Below are positions 51,601 to 61,066 of a stretch of DNA of 64,000 nt, piece by piece. Every line of letters starts with the position of its first letter. Position 1 is the stretch's first letter. Under the pieces are notes generated by a model, which saw only the letters and a program-made list of their open reading frames with translations, was not told the origin of the DNA and did not search any database. The DNA is from Streptomyces sp. H27-H5 (lineage in GTDB: Bacteria; Actinomycetota; Actinomycetes; Streptomycetales; Streptomycetaceae): positions 62,001 to 126,000 of the forward strand of contig NZ_JAPNLK010000004.1 of the NCBI RefSeq assembly GCF_026627505.1. The letters are read 5' to 3'. Both the position numbers and the translations under genes were made by a program.

Positions 51601-52164
51601 TGCGAAGATGTCCTTGTCGGACGTCTTGTCGATGGAGGAGTCGAAGTAGACACCAGGGGAACGGACCAGCTGCGACACGACGACACGCTCGGTGCCGTTG
51701 ATGACGAACGTGCCCTTGTTGGTCATGAGCGGGAAATCGCCCATGAAGACCGTCTGAGACTTGATCTCTCCGGTCTCGTTGTTCGTGAACTCGGCGGTGA
51801 CGAAAAGCGGCGCCGCGAACGTGAAGTCGCGGTCCTTGCACTCGTCGACCGAGTTCTTCGCCGGCTCGAAACGGTGGTCGCGGAACGTCAGCGACATCGA
51901 CCCGGAGAAGTCCTCGATCGGCGAGATCTCCTCGAAGATCTCTTCCAGACCGGACTTGGTGGGAACGTCCTGTCCGCTCTCAAGCGCCGACTCGACGCGA
52001 GACTTCCAGGCGGCGTTGCCGAGCAGCCAGTCAAAGCTCTCGGTCTGCAGCGCCAGGAGGTTCGGAACCTCGAGGGGCTCCTTGATCTTTGCAAAGGAGA
52101 TGCGCAGCGGGGCGGTGCTGGCACCGTTGTTCGTATTGGTCGAGGCGTTGCGCGAGGCGGCCAA
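48682..52164 (-). CDS. rpoB: DNA-directed RNA polymerase subunit beta
   Basis: A 1160-residue subunit if translation starts at the TTG at 52164 ([13 protein letters not shown]...), as in S. coelicolor; GGAAGGAC lies about eight bases upstream. The open frame reaches GTG or ATG codons up to 52272, but that part is Arg/Ser/Pro-rich and not conserved. The rifampicin region [20 protein letters not shown], then [14 protein letters not shown], is wild type. Active-site segments [14 protein letters not shown] and [19 protein letters not shown] are normal. Confidence 0.96.
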   Translation of the reverse strand: MAASRNASTNTNNGASTAPLRISFAKIKEPLEVPNLLALQTESFDWLLGNAAWKSRVESALESGQDVPTKSGLEEIFEEISPIEDFSGSMSLTFRDHRFEPAKNSVDECKDRDFTFAAPLFVTAEFTNNETGEIKSQTVFMGDFPLMTNKGTFVINGTERVVVSQLVRSPGVYFDSSIDKTSDKDIFAAKIIPSRGAWLEMEIDKRDMVGVRIDRKRKQSVTVLLKALGWTTEQILEEFGEYESMRATLEKDHTQGQDDALLDIYRKLRPGEPPTREAAQTLLENLYFNPKRYDLAKVGRYKVNKKLGADEPLDAGVLTTDDVIATIKYLVKLHAGETETTGESGRSIVVETDDIDHFGNRRLRNVGELIQNQVRTGLARMERVVRERMTTQDVEAITPQTLINIRPVVASIKEFFGTSQLSQFMDQNNPLSGLTHKRRLSALGPGGLSRERAGFEVRDVHPSHYGRMCPIETPEGPNIGLIGSLASYGRVNAFGFVETPYRKVIEGVVTDDVDYLTADEEDRFVIAQANAGLSDDMRFTENRVLVRRRGGEIDYIAGDDVDYMDVSPRQMVSVATAMIPFLEHDDANRALMGANMMRQAVPLIKAEAPLVGTGMEYRCAVDAGDSIRAEKDGVVQEVSADYITVANDDGTYTTYRVAKFSRSNQGTSVNQKVIVNEGDRIIEAQVLADGPATEEGEMALGKNLLVAFMPWEGHNYEDAIILSQRLVQDDVLSSIHIEEHEVDARDTKLGPEEITRDIPNVSEEVLADLDERGIIRIGADVVAGDILVGKVTPKGETELTPEERLLRAIFGEKAREVRDTSLKVPHGEIGKVIGVRVFDREEGDELPPGVNQLVRVYVAQKRKITDGDKLAGRHGNKGVISKILPIEDMPFLEDGTPVDIILNPLGVPSRMNPGQVLEIHLGWLASRGWDVSGLAEDWAERLKVIGADRVEPGTNVATPVFDGAREDELAGLFEHTIPNRDGDRLVLPSGKARLFDGRSGEPFPDPVSIGYMYILKLHHLVDDKLHARSTGPYSMITQQPLGGKAQFGGQRFGEMEVWALEAYGAAYALQELLTIKSDDVTGRVKVYEAIVKGENIPEPGIPESFKVLIKEMQSLCLNVEVLSSDGMSIEMRDTDEDVFRAAEELGIDLSRREPSSVEEV

Positions 52165-52759
52165 GAGGGGGTCCTTCCGAGGGCTCGGACTCACTACGCG
52201 CGTACCGGTCCCAGCCGACACAGAAGACGGACGCCCCCGACTTGGCCGAAAGACCAGGTCAGGACGGATCAATCAAGTGTGCTCAAGCGTGGGCATGCCC
52301 CTGGCGACGGGCAGGGGGCAGCTAACAGGCAGCGCAAAGGGTCAGTGTAGCCACTCGGCTCACTGATGTCCAGACCAGGTTTCCGGAAACCGGCAACAGG
52401 CCTTCCCCGTGTCGTTTAAAAACCAACCCTGCATCCAACGCTGCGGCGCTCTCGTACACAGAGCGCGTATCAGTACTGCCCTCTTCGTGGTCGATCCATG
52501 CCTCGGATCGTCGATCCTCGCCTCGGATCACCGGAGCGAGCCGACTCATCTCACGACGGGTCTGAGAATTGCGCGCCACCGGCCGTTCGTCAAGGCCCCC
52601 TGCTCCGAGCGGATCATCTCCGGACCCTGCTTCGAGGCAACGAAGATCACCCTACTCCCCAACGAGACCAGGGCAAGTCAGGCACTCCGGGTACGCCAAA
52701 GGGCGACCACCCTTACGGGTGATCGCCCTTTGAAGAGGCTTCAGAGAGCCTCTGAGGTG
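52165..52759 (-). promoter_or_regulatory. rplL-rpoB intergenic region
   Basis: These 595 bases separate rplL from rpoB. Near rplL are two hairpins (52697-52732 and 52734-52753). The remaining part contains no gene I trust; an 85-codon minus-strand frame (52322-52579) lacks a ribosome site. In other bacteria this spacer carries the attenuator and RNase III site that set rpoBC below rplJL, and an extra rpoB promoter. A TTGGTTTTTAAACG tract near 52418-52431 is the most AT-rich part and might belong to such a promoter. Confidence 0.55.
52697..52732 (-). terminator. rplL downstream hairpin (attenuator)
   Basis: CAAAGGGCGA pairs with TCGCCCTTTG, and an inner ACCC/GGGT strengthens it. It begins 27 bases after the rplL stop; a smaller AGAGGCT/AGCCTCT stem (52734-52753) lies between. 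Together they probably cause partial termination ahead of rpoBC. Confidence 0.75.
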
Positions 52760-53143
52760 TTACTTGACCTCGACAGCCGCGCCGGCAGCCTTGAGGGACT
52801 CGGCGGCCTTGTCAGCGGCCTCCTTGGCGACCTTCTCGAGGACCGGCTTCGGAGCGCCGTCCACGAGGTCCTTGGCCTCCTTCAGACCCAGGGAGGTCAG
52901 CTCGCGCACGACCTTGATGACCTGGATCTTCTTGTCGCCGGCGCCGGTGAGGATGACGTCGAACTCGTCCTGCTCCTCAGCAGCCTCGGCAACGGCGCCC
53001 GGGCCGGCCGGACCGGCAACGGCGACGGCCGCGGCGGCGGTGACGTCGAACTTCTCCTCGAAGGCCTTCACGAACTCGGAGAGCTCGATGAGGGTCATCT
53101 CCTCGAACTGGGCGAGGAGGTCGTCCTGAGAGAGCTTCGCCAT
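52760..53143 (-). CDS. rplL: 50S ribosomal protein L7/L12
   Basis: The 127-residue stalk protein. The N-terminal dimerisation domain ([20 protein letters not shown]), an Ala/Gly/Val hinge ([20 protein letters not shown]) and the C-terminal factor-binding domain ([20 protein letters not shown]) are in order. I use ATG 53143; the ORF could extend six codons upstream without conservation. Confidence 0.98.
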   Translation of the reverse strand: MAKLSQDDLLAQFEEMTLIELSEFVKAFEEKFDVTAAAAVAVAGPAGPGAVAEAAEEQDEFDVILTGAGDKKIQVIKVVRELTSLGLKEAKDLVDGAPKPVLEKVAKEAADKAAESLKAAGAAVEVK

Positions 53144-53253
53144 GATGGGCGATCCTTCCACTAATTCGGCAGGTGCCGGATGTATATAGAGGCGGGCGTA
53201 ACGGCCCGCTACGACCCACGCACTAGGCGGCGTGGATCAGTGCGCGAGCCGAA

Positions 53254-53784
53254 TTACTCGGCACCGCCCTGCTCGGCGAGCTTGACGCGAAGCGCTTCCG
53301 CGGTGCGGACGAACTTCGACGGCAGCGCCTGGAAGAGCGAGGCAGCCTGAGACTGCTTGCCCTTGAACGCGCCGGCCAGCTTGCTGAGCAGAACCTCGCG
53401 GGACTCGAGGTCCGCAAGCTTCTTGATCTCATCGGCGGTGAGCGCCTTACCATCAAGGACACCCGCCTTGATGATGAGGTTCGGGTTGTCCTTGGCGAAG
53501 TCACGCAGGCTCTTCGCCGACTCCACCGGGTCACCGGTGATGAAGGCGACCGCGGTCGGACCAGCGAAGTGCTCGTCCAGCGCGGTGATCCCGGCCTGGT
53601 TGGCCGCAATCTTGGTCAGCGTGTTCTTCACCACGGCGTACTGGGCGTTCTCACCGAGCGAACGACGCAGCGTCTTGAGCTGCGCCACGGTGAGACCCCG
53701 GTACTCGGTCAGCACGGCGGCGTTCGAGCTCTGGAACGCGTCCTTGAGCTCGGCTACCGCGGCAGCCTTGTTGGGCGTCGGCAT
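53254..53784 (-). CDS. rplJ: 50S ribosomal protein L10
   Basis: A 176-residue protein that anchors L7/L12 dimers: [20 protein letters not shown], then [20 protein letters not shown] and [20 protein letters not shown]. The C-terminal helix ([17 protein letters not shown]) binds L12. ATG 53784 has GGAAGGAGG upstream. L10 or L10-L12 commonly represses its own mRNA leader. Confidence 0.97.
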   Translation of the reverse strand: MPTPNKAAAVAELKDAFQSSNAAVLTEYRGLTVAQLKTLRRSLGENAQYAVVKNTLTKIAANQAGITALDEHFAGPTAVAFITGDPVESAKSLRDFAKDNPNLIIKAGVLDGKALTADEIKKLADLESREVLLSKLAGAFKGKQSQAASLFQALPSKFVRTAEALRVKLAEQGGAE

Positions 53785-53789
53785 AGCGC

Positions 53790-53990
53790 TTCGGCCTCCT
53801 TCCGGGTGATGAGGACCGCTCAGAAGGGGCTGGACAACAAGAACGCCCCGGCGCAAGCGCACGGGGCGTAGCTCGACCGGATGAATCCGGGAGCTTTCCA
53901 CGAACACCTGCGCAGGACGTCCGCATTCAGCGGATCCTTCGGCCACCGCACCCTTGCGAGTACGGCAACGACCAGCGGTCTTTGGCTTCT
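53790..53990 (-). promoter_or_regulatory. likely L10 ribosomal-protein leader with attenuator hairpin
   Basis: The region upstream of rplJ has several candidate stems on the minus strand: GGATCCGC...GCGGACGTCC, CCTGCGCAGG, and finally ACGCCCCG (53862-53869) with CGGGGCGT (53843-53850) followed by TTCTTGTTG. The last resembles an attenuator 59 bases before the rplJ start. L10 leaders are a known class of r-protein autoregulatory RNA in this position; the assignment is by position and appearance only. Confidence 0.55.
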
Positions 53991-54070
53991 GGGGAAGCGT
54001 ACGTGAACCAGACGCTGTCAAGCAAATCCGCTCGGGATCAGCCCGTACGACGGGTCCGGGAGGGGGCCGA

Positions 54071-54940
54071 TCAGCCCTGCGCGCCGCTGTCCTTCATCAT
54101 CTGGCCGAGGTCCATGACCTGGTCGGCCGGCGGGGCGGTGATCTCGACCGGCTTGTTGAAGTCGAGGAACTTGATGGTCATGTCCATCGGGCCCTTGGTT
54201 GCGGCGCCACGGGTGCGGACCTGCTTGGTGTGGTCCTGCTCGTCGATCCACATGTCCAGGGTCAGGCTCTTGATGCCCTCGTCCTCCAACGCCTTGAGGG
54301 ACTTCTCCTGGCGCTGCTTCTCCTCGGGCGTCGCCGTCGCCAGGGAGGCCCGCATCTTCTCCAACGGGACGGTGCCGACGAGGTGCCGCGTCTTCACGCC
54401 GTCGATGGTCTCGTCGCCGAGGGACGTGAGGTCCTGGGCCTTGAGCAGCGCGTCGGCCTGGTCACTCGGGTTCTGGCCCGACTGCGAGGCCTGGCCGAGG
54501 TTCTCCATCTGCTTCGCGGTCTCGGGGTCCATCGCCTTGATGTCGAACTTCATCCACTTGCCGTCAGTGCCCATGTACATGGCGCCGTCCAGCATGCGGA
54601 TCTCGACCGACTCGGCGCCGCCCGTGGCGCCGGGGGTCGCCATCTTCATGGCCATGGCCACGGTGGGCTTCATGCGCATCGAAGCCTCGCCGGAGACCTT
54701 CTCGCCCATGGCGGTCCCGGACATGGTGTAGCGAAGCGAGGTGATCTCCTCGGACTTCTTCTTCACCTTCTCCAGGTACGCGGCCGGCGTGACCTGGACG
54801 GCGGCCTTGGACGGCGTGGCGGCCGGAGCCGCCGGCTTGGCCGCTCCGTCCTTCTTGCCGTCCTCACACGCCGTGGCCCCACCCACGAGCAGGACGGCGG
54901 CCAAAACGGCGCCGGCGGTCTTGTTGCGGTGTACGAGCAT
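54071..54940 (-). CDS. putative lipoprotein of LppX/LprG-like type
   Basis: A 289-residue protein. The signal peptide ([19 protein letters not shown]) ends in a lipobox-like Cys at residue 25; a Lys/Ala/Pro linker follows. The rest is rich in strands with [40 protein letters not shown] and [17 protein letters not shown], the pattern of LppX/LprAFG or LolA-like half-barrels that carry lipids. This is a fold guess, not an assigned function. ATG 54940 has GGGGTGGGGAC upstream. It lies between rplA and the rplJ leader, a usual Streptomyces arrangement. Confidence 0.8.
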   Translation of the reverse strand: MLVHRNKTAGAVLAAVLLVGGATACEDGKKDGAAKPAAPAATPSKAAVQVTPAAYLEKVKKKSEEITSLRYTMSGTAMGEKVSGEASMRMKPTVAMAMKMATPGATGGAESVEIRMLDGAMYMGTDGKWMKFDIKAMDPETAKQMENLGQASQSGQNPSDQADALLKAQDLTSLGDETIDGVKTRHLVGTVPLEKMRASLATATPEEKQRQEKSLKALEDEGIKSLTLDMWIDEQDHTKQVRTRGAATKGPMDMTIKFLDFNKPVEITAPPADQVMDLGQMMKDSGAQG

Positions 54941-55066
54941 GGAGTCCCCACCCCTGATGTGATCGTTTGTTTGATTTCGACCTTACGCGGCGTGATCCGG
55001 CATCGTCGTGTGCATTTCGCGCGTTCCGCGCAGGTGTGGCGCGCCCCACAGAAGGGCGGGGAAAGC

Positions 55067-55110
55067 GAACGGGCCCCTCGGCTCCCGTGAGGGAGCCGAG
55101 GGGCCCGTTC
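55067..55110 (-). terminator. perfect 20-bp hairpin after rplA
   Basis: GAACGGGCCCCTCGGCTCCC and its exact complement flank a GTGA tetraloop: the longest perfect palindrome in the window. It starts 39 bases after the rplA stop and should end the rplK-rplA transcript. No T-tract follows. Confidence 0.85.
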
Positions 55111-55148
55111 TGCCGTTCAGCGAGCCCGAGGGCTCAGAGCCGTGAGGC

Positions 55149-55877
55149 TCAGACCGCGGCCGGGTCTTCCTCGACGAGGAGGTTCCGGGTGCGGTTCGAG
55201 TCCAGCTGGATGCCGGGACCCATCGTGGTGCTCAGGGCGGCCTTCTTGATGTAACGGCCCTTCGCGGCGGACGGCTTCAGACGAAGGATCTCATCCAGGG
55301 CCGCGCCGTAGTTCTCGACGAGCTGCTCATCGGAGAAGGAGACCTTGCCGATGATGAAGTGCAGGTTCGAGTGCTTGTCGACGCGGAACTCGATCTTGCC
55401 ACCCTTGATCTCGGTGACAGCCTTGGCGACGTCCATCGTGACGGTGCCGGTCTTCGGGTTCGGCATGAGGCCACGGGGACCGAGCACGCGGCCGAGGCGG
55501 CCGACCTTGCCCATGAGGTCCGGGGTGGCGACAACGGCGTCGAACTCGTTGAGGCGGTTGCCCTTGGCGATCTCGTTGATCAGCTCGTCATCGCCGACGA
55601 TGTCGGCGCCGGCGGCTTCCGCGGCCGCAGCACGGTCACCGGTCGCGAAGACCAGGACCCGGGCGGTCTTGCCGGTGCCGTGCGGGAGGTTCACGGTGCC
55701 GCGGACCATCTGGTCGGCCTTGCGCGGGTCTACACCCAGGCGGAAGGCGATCTCGACGGTGCTGTCGAACTTGGTGGCGGAGGTCTCCTTGGCGAGACGG
55801 ACGGCCTCGAGCGGGGCGTACTGCTTCTCCCGGTCGACCTTGGCGTCCGCAGCGCGGAGAGTCTTGCTGCGCTTCAC
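55149..55877 (-). CDS. rplA: 50S ribosomal protein L1
   Basis: A 242-residue L1-stalk protein: [20 protein letters not shown], then [20 protein letters not shown] and [20 protein letters not shown]. In E. coli L1 represses the rplK-rplA mRNA. It starts with GTG, 91 bases after rplK. The [20 protein letters not shown] beginning is typical for Streptomyces. Confidence 0.97.
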   Translation of the reverse strand: MKRSKTLRAADAKVDREKQYAPLEAVRLAKETSATKFDSTVEIAFRLGVDPRKADQMVRGTVNLPHGTGKTARVLVFATGDRAAAAEAAGADIVGDDELINEIAKGNRLNEFDAVVATPDLMGKVGRLGRVLGPRGLMPNPKTGTVTMDVAKAVTEIKGGKIEFRVDKHSNLHFIIGKVSFSDEQLVENYGAALDEILRLKPSAAKGRYIKKAALSTTMGPGIQLDSNRTRNLLVEEDPAAV

Positions 55878-55968
55878 TTCTGCTCCTGTGTTGTGACTTC
55901 AGGCGTGGAGTCGTGGTGCGGACCAGCGCTTGGCCCTACCACTGGTGTTGCTGGGCGGTGTGGCTGAA

Positions 55969-56403
55969 TCAGCCTTCGACCGTGATGCCCATCGAACGCG
56001 CGGTGCCGGCGATGATCTTCTCGGCCGCGTCGATGTCGTTGGCGTTCAGGTCAGGCATCTTGAGCGTGGCGATCTCGCGGACCTGGTCACGCGTGAGCTT
56101 CGCGACCTTGGTCTTGTGCGGCTCGCCGGAGCCCTTCTCCACGCCCGCGCTCTTCAGGATGAGGCGCGCGGCCGGCGGAGTCTTGGTGATGAAGGTGAAG
56201 GAACGGTCGTCGTAGACCGTGATCTCCACCGGCACGACCATGCCACGCTGCGACTCGGTCGCGGCGTTGTAGGCCTTGCAGAACTCCATGATGTTGACGC
56301 CGTGCTGACCGAGCGCGGGGCCGACCGGCGGAGCCGGGTTGGCCGCACCGGCCTTGATCTGGAGCTTGATAAGCCCCGTGATCTTCTTCTTCTTGGGAGG
56401 CAT
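55969..56403 (-). CDS. rplK: 50S ribosomal protein L11
   Basis: A 144-residue protein of the GTPase-associated centre: [20 protein letters not shown], then [20 protein letters not shown] and [20 protein letters not shown]. The proline-rich thiopeptide-contact segment is normal. Its start follows a leader with a perfect CATCCGG-TCAT-CCGGATG stem at 56439-56456. L11 is also needed for RelA-type ppGpp synthesis. Confidence 0.97.
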
Positions 56404-56507
56404 TGCTCTCTCCGGGTCCTAGTGAGAGTTTTCGCCTTCATCCGGTCATCCGGATGGAGGCATACCGCACCACGATAACGGGTATCGGTGCGAGGCTAAA
56501 AACCGAG

Positions 56508-56543
56508 CAGGTCAGACCACCCTTTTCGGGGCGATCTGACCTG
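56508..56543 (-). terminator. hairpin between nusG and rplK
   Basis: CAGGTCAGA pairs with TCTGACCTG, with an inner CGCCC/GGGTG stem. It is 29 bases beyond the nusG stop. It probably separates the secE-nusG transcript from rplK-rplA, with an rplK promoter between 56410 and 56505 that I could not define. Confidence 0.7.
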
Positions 56544-56571
56544 TTCGAAGCAGTTGCTCAGAGGAACGTGA

Positions 56572-57486
56572 TCAGTTCTTCTGGATCTGGTCGAAGCTGA
56601 GTTCGACCGGGGTCTCGCGACCGAAGATCTCGACGAGACCCTTGACCTTCTTCGAGTCCGGGTTGATCTCGTTGATCGTCGCCTGCAGCGTCGCGAACGG
56701 GCCGTCGGTGACGGTGACCGAGTCGCCGACCTCGAAGTCCAGGACCTCGATGGTGCGCTTGACGGCCGGCGCGGGCAGGCCCGCGGCCTCGGCGGCGGCC
56801 TTGTCGGCCTTCTCCTTGGCCTCCGGCGCGAGCATCTTGAGGATCTCGTCCAGGGTCAGCGGGTACGGGTCGTAGGCGTTGCCGACGAAGCCGGTGACAC
56901 CGGGGGTGTTGCGGACGACGCCCCAGGACTCGTTCGTCAGATCCATGCGGACGAGAACGTAACCGGGCAGCTTGTTCTGCCGGACGTTCTTGCGCTCGCC
57001 GTTCTTGATCTGGACGATCTCTTCCTCGGGCACCTCGGCCTGGTAGATGAACTCCTCGACGTTCAGCGAGACGGCGCGCTGCTCCAGGTTCGCCTTCACG
57101 CGCTTCTCGTAGCCCGCGTAGGTGTGGATCACGTACCACTCGCCCGGCAGGGAGCGCAGCTCCTGGCGCAGGGCCTCGGTGGGGTCGACCGGCTCGGCGG
57201 GCTCGACCTCGGCGGCCTCTTCGGCAGCCTCGTCGTCCTCGGCCTCTTCGGCGTCCTCGTCGGTCTCGACGTCGTCGGTGGCCTCTTCGGCCTCCGCGTC
57301 GTCCTCGGCCTGCGCGTCAACCTCGTCCTCGACGTGCAGCGCGGCCTCTTCGGCGGCGGCACCCGCCTCGGCGTCGGCGAGCTCGGCTTCGTCGGGGTCC
57401 ACGGCGTCTGCAGCCTCGACGATGTCGAGCTCGTCCTCGACGGACTCGACGGAGTCGGGGCTCACGTTCAGGTTCGGGTCAGACAC
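56572..57486 (-). CDS. nusG: transcription termination/antitermination factor NusG
   Basis: A 304-residue protein. NGN domain (about 115-215): [20 protein letters not shown], then [20 protein letters not shown] and [15 protein letters not shown] domain (about 250-304): [20 protein letters not shown]. The first 110 residues are an extreme acidic Ala/Glu/Asp stretch ([20 protein letters not shown]), missing in E. coli NusG. GTG 57486 with AGGAAGAAG upstream; the frame could extend to 57543. It follows secE by 84 bases. Confidence 0.96.
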   Translation of the reverse strand: MSDPNLNVSPDSVESVEDELDIVEAADAVDPDEAELADAEAGAAAEEAALHVEDEVDAQAEDDAEAEEATDDVETDEDAEEAEDDEAAEEAAEVEPAEPVDPTEALRQELRSLPGEWYVIHTYAGYEKRVKANLEQRAVSLNVEEFIYQAEVPEEEIVQIKNGERKNVRQNKLPGYVLVRMDLTNESWGVVRNTPGVTGFVGNAYDPYPLTLDEILKMLAPEAKEKADKAAAEAAGLPAPAVKRTIEVLDFEVGDSVTVTDGPFATLQATINEINPDSKKVKGLVEIFGRETPVELSFDQIQKN

Positions 57487-57570
57487 GGTGGCTGCTTCTT
57501 CCTGGATACAAAAGGTGGTCGAACATGCGAAAACGGGCGGCACCCATCAAGGCGCCGCCCTCCGCGGGGA

Positions 57571-57852
57571 TCAGCCGAAGACGAACTTGATGGCTTCCTG
57601 GAACCCATAGTCAATCACGGTCACCAGACCGATCATGATGACGACGAAGACAATCACCACGGTGGTGTACGTCGTGAGTTGGTTGCGGGTCGGCCATACA
57701 ACCTTGCGGAGTTCCGCGACAATCTGGCGGTAGAACAGCGCGAGCCGGCCCAGAGGGCCCTTCTTGCCGCGCTTGCCGCCCTTGCGGGCCTTCTTCTCGC
57801 GAGTGTCGTCCTCGGCGTCAGGCATGTCGATGGAGCCCAGGGCGTCCGTCAC
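57571..57852 (-). CDS. secE: preprotein translocase subunit SecE
   Basis: A 93-residue single-spanning subunit of SecYEG. A Lys/Glu/Asp-rich cytoplasmic head (DAEDDTREKKARKGGKRGKK) is followed by the amphipathic helix and hinge VAELRKVVWPTRNQLTTYTT and one membrane segment, VVIVFVVIMIGLVTVIDYGF. I use GTG 57852 (MTDALGSIDMPDAED), which gives the usual Streptomyces length; the frame extends to 57984 through the tRNA. It begins 105 bases after tRNA-Trp. Confidence 0.95.
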   Translation of the reverse strand: MTDALGSIDMPDAEDDTREKKARKGGKRGKKGPLGRLALFYRQIVAELRKVVWPTRNQLTTYTTVVIVFVVIMIGLVTVIDYGFQEAIKFVFG

Positions 57853-57957
57853 GTCTCTCACCTGAATCCGGGTCGTGGCCGTAGCCGCGCCCGGTTGCGC
57901 CGCACGGCGTTGCATCGAAGTACGTACCTGCGCACACATCCGAGAAGGAGTGTGGAG

Positions 57958-58030
57958 CAGGGCCGGAGGGACTCGAACCCCCAACCGCTGGTTTTGGAGA
58001 CCAGTGCTCTACCAATTGAGCTACGACCCT
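57958..58030 (-). tRNA. tRNA-Trp (CCA anticodon)
   Basis: The minus strand folds into a complete cloverleaf of 73 bases. The acceptor AGGGTCG pairs with CGGCCCT (one G-U); the D arm includes AGCTCAATTGGTAGAGC; the anticodon arm CTGGT-CTCCAAA-ACCAG carries CCA; the T arm is TTGGGGGTTCGAGTCCCTCCG-like with the GTTCGAGTC loop. CCA is not encoded at the 3' end. The tRNA-Trp-secE-nusG order is a common bacterial arrangement. Confidence 0.96.
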
Positions 58031-58234
58031 TTGCGTTCCCCAACCTACCGCATCCGAGCGAGTGCACGGAGTGCGCACGCTTTGGAGCTGTCGGCGAGGT
58101 CCAACGACAGGTGAGCATACGTGCTCCTGGCCCTGACGTCGAACAGAAGCCGCCGGGGAGGGCGTCCGGATCTCGTTCGTCCGGTACCTGAAACGGTGTG
58201 CGGCGCTTCCGGACCGTCTGGGACGATTGGACCC

Positions 58235-59461
58235 ATGACCTCTGCAACGCCTTCCTCCGAGCGCCGGGTGTCCGCCCGTATCGGCGCCATTTCCGAGTCC
58301 GCCACCCTCGCCGTGGACGCCAAGGCCAAGGCCCTCAAGGCCGCCGGGCGCCCGGTGATCGGCTTCGGCGCGGGCGAGCCCGACTTCCCGACGCCGGACT
58401 ACATCGTCGAGGCCGCCGTCGAGGCCTGCCGCAACCCGAAGAACCACCGCTACACGCCGGCCGGCGGTCTGCCCGAGCTGAAGGCCGCGATCGCCGCGAA
58501 GACGTTGCGCGACTCCGGCTACGAGGTCGACGCCTCCCAGATCCTGGTGACCAACGGCGGCAAGCAGGCCATCTACGAGGCGTTCGCGGCCATCCTCGAC
58601 CCGGGCGACGAGGTCATCGTCCCGGCTCCGTACTGGACCACCTACCCGGAGTCGATCCGCCTCGCGGGCGGCGTCCCGGTCGAGGTCGTCGCCGACGAGA
58701 CCTCCGGTTACCGGGTCTCGGTCGAGCAGCTGGAGGCCGCGCGCACCGAGCGCACCAAGGTCGTCCTCTTCGTCTCCCCCTCCAATCCGACGGGCGCCGT
58801 CTACTCCGAGGCCGACGCCGAGGCGATCGGCCGTTGGGCCGCCGACAAGGGCCTGTGGGTCCTGACGGACGAGATCTACGAGCACCTGGTCTACGGCGAC
58901 GCGAAGTTCGTCTCGCTCCCGGCGATCGTTCCCGAGCTGGCCGACAAGTGCATCATCGTGAACGGCGTCGCCAAGACGTACGCGATGACGGGCTGGCGCG
59001 TGGGCTGGATCATCGGCCCCAAGGACGTCGTGAAGGCCGCGACCAACCTCCAGTCCCACGCCACCTCCAACGTCTCCAACGTGGCGCAGGTCGCGGCGCT
59101 GGCCGCCGTGTCCGGCAACCTGGACGCGGTCCACGAGATGCGCGTCGCCTTCGACCGCCGCCGCCAGACGATCGTGCGGATGCTGAACGAGATCGACGGC
59201 GTGTTCTGCCCGACGCCCGAGGGTGCCTTCTACGTGTACCCGTCGGTCAAGGACGTGCTCGGCAAGGAGATCCGCGGCAAGCGCCCGCAGACCTCCGTCG
59301 AGCTGGCCGCGCTGATCCTCGACGAGGCCGAGGTCGCGGTCGTCCCGGGCGAGGCCTTCGGCACCCCGGGTTACCTCCGTCTCTCGTACGCGCTGGGCGA
59401 CGAGGACCTGGTGGAGGGCGTGTCCCGGATCCAGAAGCTGCTGGCGGAGGCCAAGGCCTAG
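58235..59461 (+). CDS. pyridoxal phosphate-dependent aminotransferase (aspartate type)
   Basis: The 408-residue fold-type I aminotransferase of the AAT I-gamma group resembles AspC/AspB of actinomycetes. [20 protein letters not shown] and [17 protein letters not shown] open the domain; NPTGAVY, the ligands [10 protein letters not shown] and PLP lysine in [15 protein letters not shown] follow, and the arginine that binds the alpha-carboxylate is in [13 protein letters not shown] 58235 starts [17 protein letters not shown]. It likely transfers amino groups between aspartate or a similar amino acid and 2-oxoglutarate; substrate specificity is not certain. It is divergent from tRNA-Trp. Confidence 0.93.
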   Translation: MTSATPSSERRVSARIGAISESATLAVDAKAKALKAAGRPVIGFGAGEPDFPTPDYIVEAAVEACRNPKNHRYTPAGGLPELKAAIAAKTLRDSGYEVDASQILVTNGGKQAIYEAFAAILDPGDEVIVPAPYWTTYPESIRLAGGVPVEVVADETSGYRVSVEQLEAARTERTKVVLFVSPSNPTGAVYSEADAEAIGRWAADKGLWVLTDEIYEHLVYGDAKFVSLPAIVPELADKCIIVNGVAKTYAMTGWRVGWIIGPKDVVKAATNLQSHATSNVSNVAQVAALAAVSGNLDAVHEMRVAFDRRRQTIVRMLNEIDGVFCPTPEGAFYVYPSVKDVLGKEIRGKRPQTSVELAALILDEAEVAVVPGEAFGTPGYLRLSYALGDEDLVEGVSRIQKLLAEAKA

Positions 59462-59486
59462 TCCTGCGGGGCTTTCCGAGCGGTTC

Positions 59487-59525
59487 ACGAGCGGCGGTTC
59501 CCCGGCCCGGGGGGCCGCCGCTCGT
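59487..59525 (+). terminator. terminator after the aminotransferase gene
   Basis: ACGAGCGGCGG and CCGCCGCTCGT form an 11-bp perfect stem, with a further GC-rich interior (CCCCGG/CCGGGG). It starts 26 bases after the stop and has no T-run. Confidence 0.75.
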
Positions 59526-59625
59526 GCGTCTGCGGGGTCCGGCGGGAGTCGCTCACCCGTTCGAGCAAGACCCCGATGGGTAAAACGCCCTCCCGCTCGG
59601 CGCGTGAGTACGGCAGGATCACCGG

Positions 59626-60645
59626 ATGGAGCACGTACGCGATCTCACGCTTCTGCCGAAAGCCCACCTCCACCTGCACTTCACCGGATCGATGCGCCCG
59701 TCGACCCTGCTGGAGCTCGCCGACAAGTACGGCGTGCGCCTGCCCGAGGCGCTGACCGGGGGCGAACCGCCCAAGCTGCGGGCCACCGACGAGCGGGGCT
59801 GGTTCCGCTTCCAGCGGCTCTACGACACCGCCCGGTCCTGTCTGCGCGAGCCCGACGACATCCGCAGGCTGGTGCGCGAGGCCGCCGAGGAGGACGTGCG
59901 GGACGGCAGCGGTTGGCTGGAGATCCAGGTGGATCCCACTTCCTACGCCCCGCTCCTCGGCGGGATGATCCCGGCCGTGGAGATCATCCTCGATGCCGTG
60001 GACGCGGCCTCCCGGGAGACCGGCCTGGGGATGCGGGTGATCATCGCGGCGAACCGCATGAAGCACCCCCTCGATGCCCGCACGCTGGCCCGGCTCGCCG
60101 TCCGGTACGCCGACCGCGGCATCGTCGGCTTCGGTCTCTCCAACGACGAACGCCGCGGCATGGCCCGTGACTTCGACCGGGCCTTCGCCATCGCCCGCGA
60201 GGGGGGCCTGTTGGCGGCCCCGCACGGCGGGGAGCTGACCGGCCCGGCCTCGGTCCGGGACTGCCTGGACGACCTGGACGCCTCCCGCATCGGGCACGGC
60301 GTGCGGGCGGCCGAGGATCCGCGGCTGCTGAAGCGGCTCGCGGACCGGCAGGTCACCTGTGAGGTCTGCCCGGCGTCCAACGTGGCCCTGGGCGTCTACG
60401 AGCGCCCCGAGGACGTGCCGTTGCGCACGCTCTTCGAGGCGGGGGTGCCGATGGCGCTGGGGGCGGACGACCCGCTCCTGTTCGGGTCCCGGCTGGCGGC
60501 CCAGTACGAGATCGCGCGCCGCCACCACGGTTTCACGGACGCGGAGTTGGCGGAGTTGGCCCGGCAGTCGGTGCGCGGTTCGGCCGCGCCGGAGGACGTC
60601 CAGGGGAAGCTGCTGGCGGGGATCGACCACTGGCTCACCGGGTGA
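59626..60645 (+). CDS. add: adenosine deaminase
   Basis: A 339-residue zinc hydrolase converting adenosine to inosine. Zinc and substrate ligands are visible: HLHLHFTGSM (HxH) near 14-23, the catalytic glutamate block APHGGELTG (HGGE here in place of the more common HAGE), RIGHGVRAAED and CEVCPASNVALG, and the aspartate pair in ALGADDPLLFGS. It starts at ATG 59626 (MEHVRDLTLLPKAHLHLHF). Its end overlaps the end of the convergent gene by 11 bases. Confidence 0.94.
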   Translation: MEHVRDLTLLPKAHLHLHFTGSMRPSTLLELADKYGVRLPEALTGGEPPKLRATDERGWFRFQRLYDTARSCLREPDDIRRLVREAAEEDVRDGSGWLEIQVDPTSYAPLLGGMIPAVEIILDAVDAASRETGLGMRVIIAANRMKHPLDARTLARLAVRYADRGIVGFGLSNDERRGMARDFDRAFAIAREGGLLAAPHGGELTGPASVRDCLDDLDASRIGHGVRAAEDPRLLKRLADRQVTCEVCPASNVALGVYERPEDVPLRTLFEAGVPMALGADDPLLFGSRLAAQYEIARRHHGFTDAELAELARQSVRGSAAPEDVQGKLLAGIDHWLTG

Positions 60646-61051
60646 GCCGCAGGTCTCCCTCGTAGCAGTCGGCCCGGACGCGGTCGCCGTCGACGAAGCC
60701 GATCTCCAGGTGGGTGCGCCCGGTCTCGGGGACGGCGTACTCGGCCACGGTGGCGACGGTCTCGCCGAGGTGGCGCAGGAAGGGGTGGTCGCCGAGGTCC
60801 TCGCCGACCTCGATGCGGCCCCACTCCCCCATGTCGTAGGGCGCGTGCGGGGACTCCGACTCGACGATGAGGCACTGGTCGGACCCGGTGGTGATGCGGG
60901 TGGACTCGCCCTCGTTGTCGATGAGCCACACGTCGAGCGGCGCCTCGGAGCGTTCGCCCTCGTAGACGTGCCAGGACGCGACGACGCTGCTGATCGTGCG
61001 TCCCACCAGCCGGGTGGGGTCCGTGCCGGCACCGTGCAGGGGGCATTGCAT
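60635..61051 (-). CDS. conserved-looking protein of unknown function (138 aa)
   Basis: A small acidic soluble protein without signal or membrane segments. It reads TISSVVASWHVYEGERSEAP, then DVWLIDNEGESTRITTGSDQ and EIGFVDGDRVRADCYEGDLR, an all-strand appearance, with a Cys-Pro-Leu-His start (MQCPLHGAG). I do not recognise the family. The ATG at 61051 follows the murB stop by 15 bases with GAGGAG overlapping that stop, so it is probably co-transcribed with murB. It overlaps the adenosine deaminase gene tail to tail. Confidence 0.75.
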   Translation of the reverse strand: MQCPLHGAGTDPTRLVGRTISSVVASWHVYEGERSEAPLDVWLIDNEGESTRITTGSDQCLIVESESPHAPYDMGEWGRIEVGEDLGDHPFLRHLGETVATVAEYAVPETGRTHLEIGFVDGDRVRADCYEGDLRLTR

Positions 61052-61066
61052 GGCGGCCGGGACTCC

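Noticed and set aside
49087..52350. 1087-codon plus-strand frame opposite rpoB
   Set aside because: Shadow of rpoB; composition is Asp/Val/Arg/His-biased and no known motif appears.
52322..52579. 85-codon minus-strand frame between rplL and rpoB
   Set aside because: No ribosome site and no recognisable motif; it lies in an expected regulatory spacer.
57958..58030. tRNA-Trp as an integration site
   Set aside because: No duplicate of its 3' end and no integrase was seen nearby.
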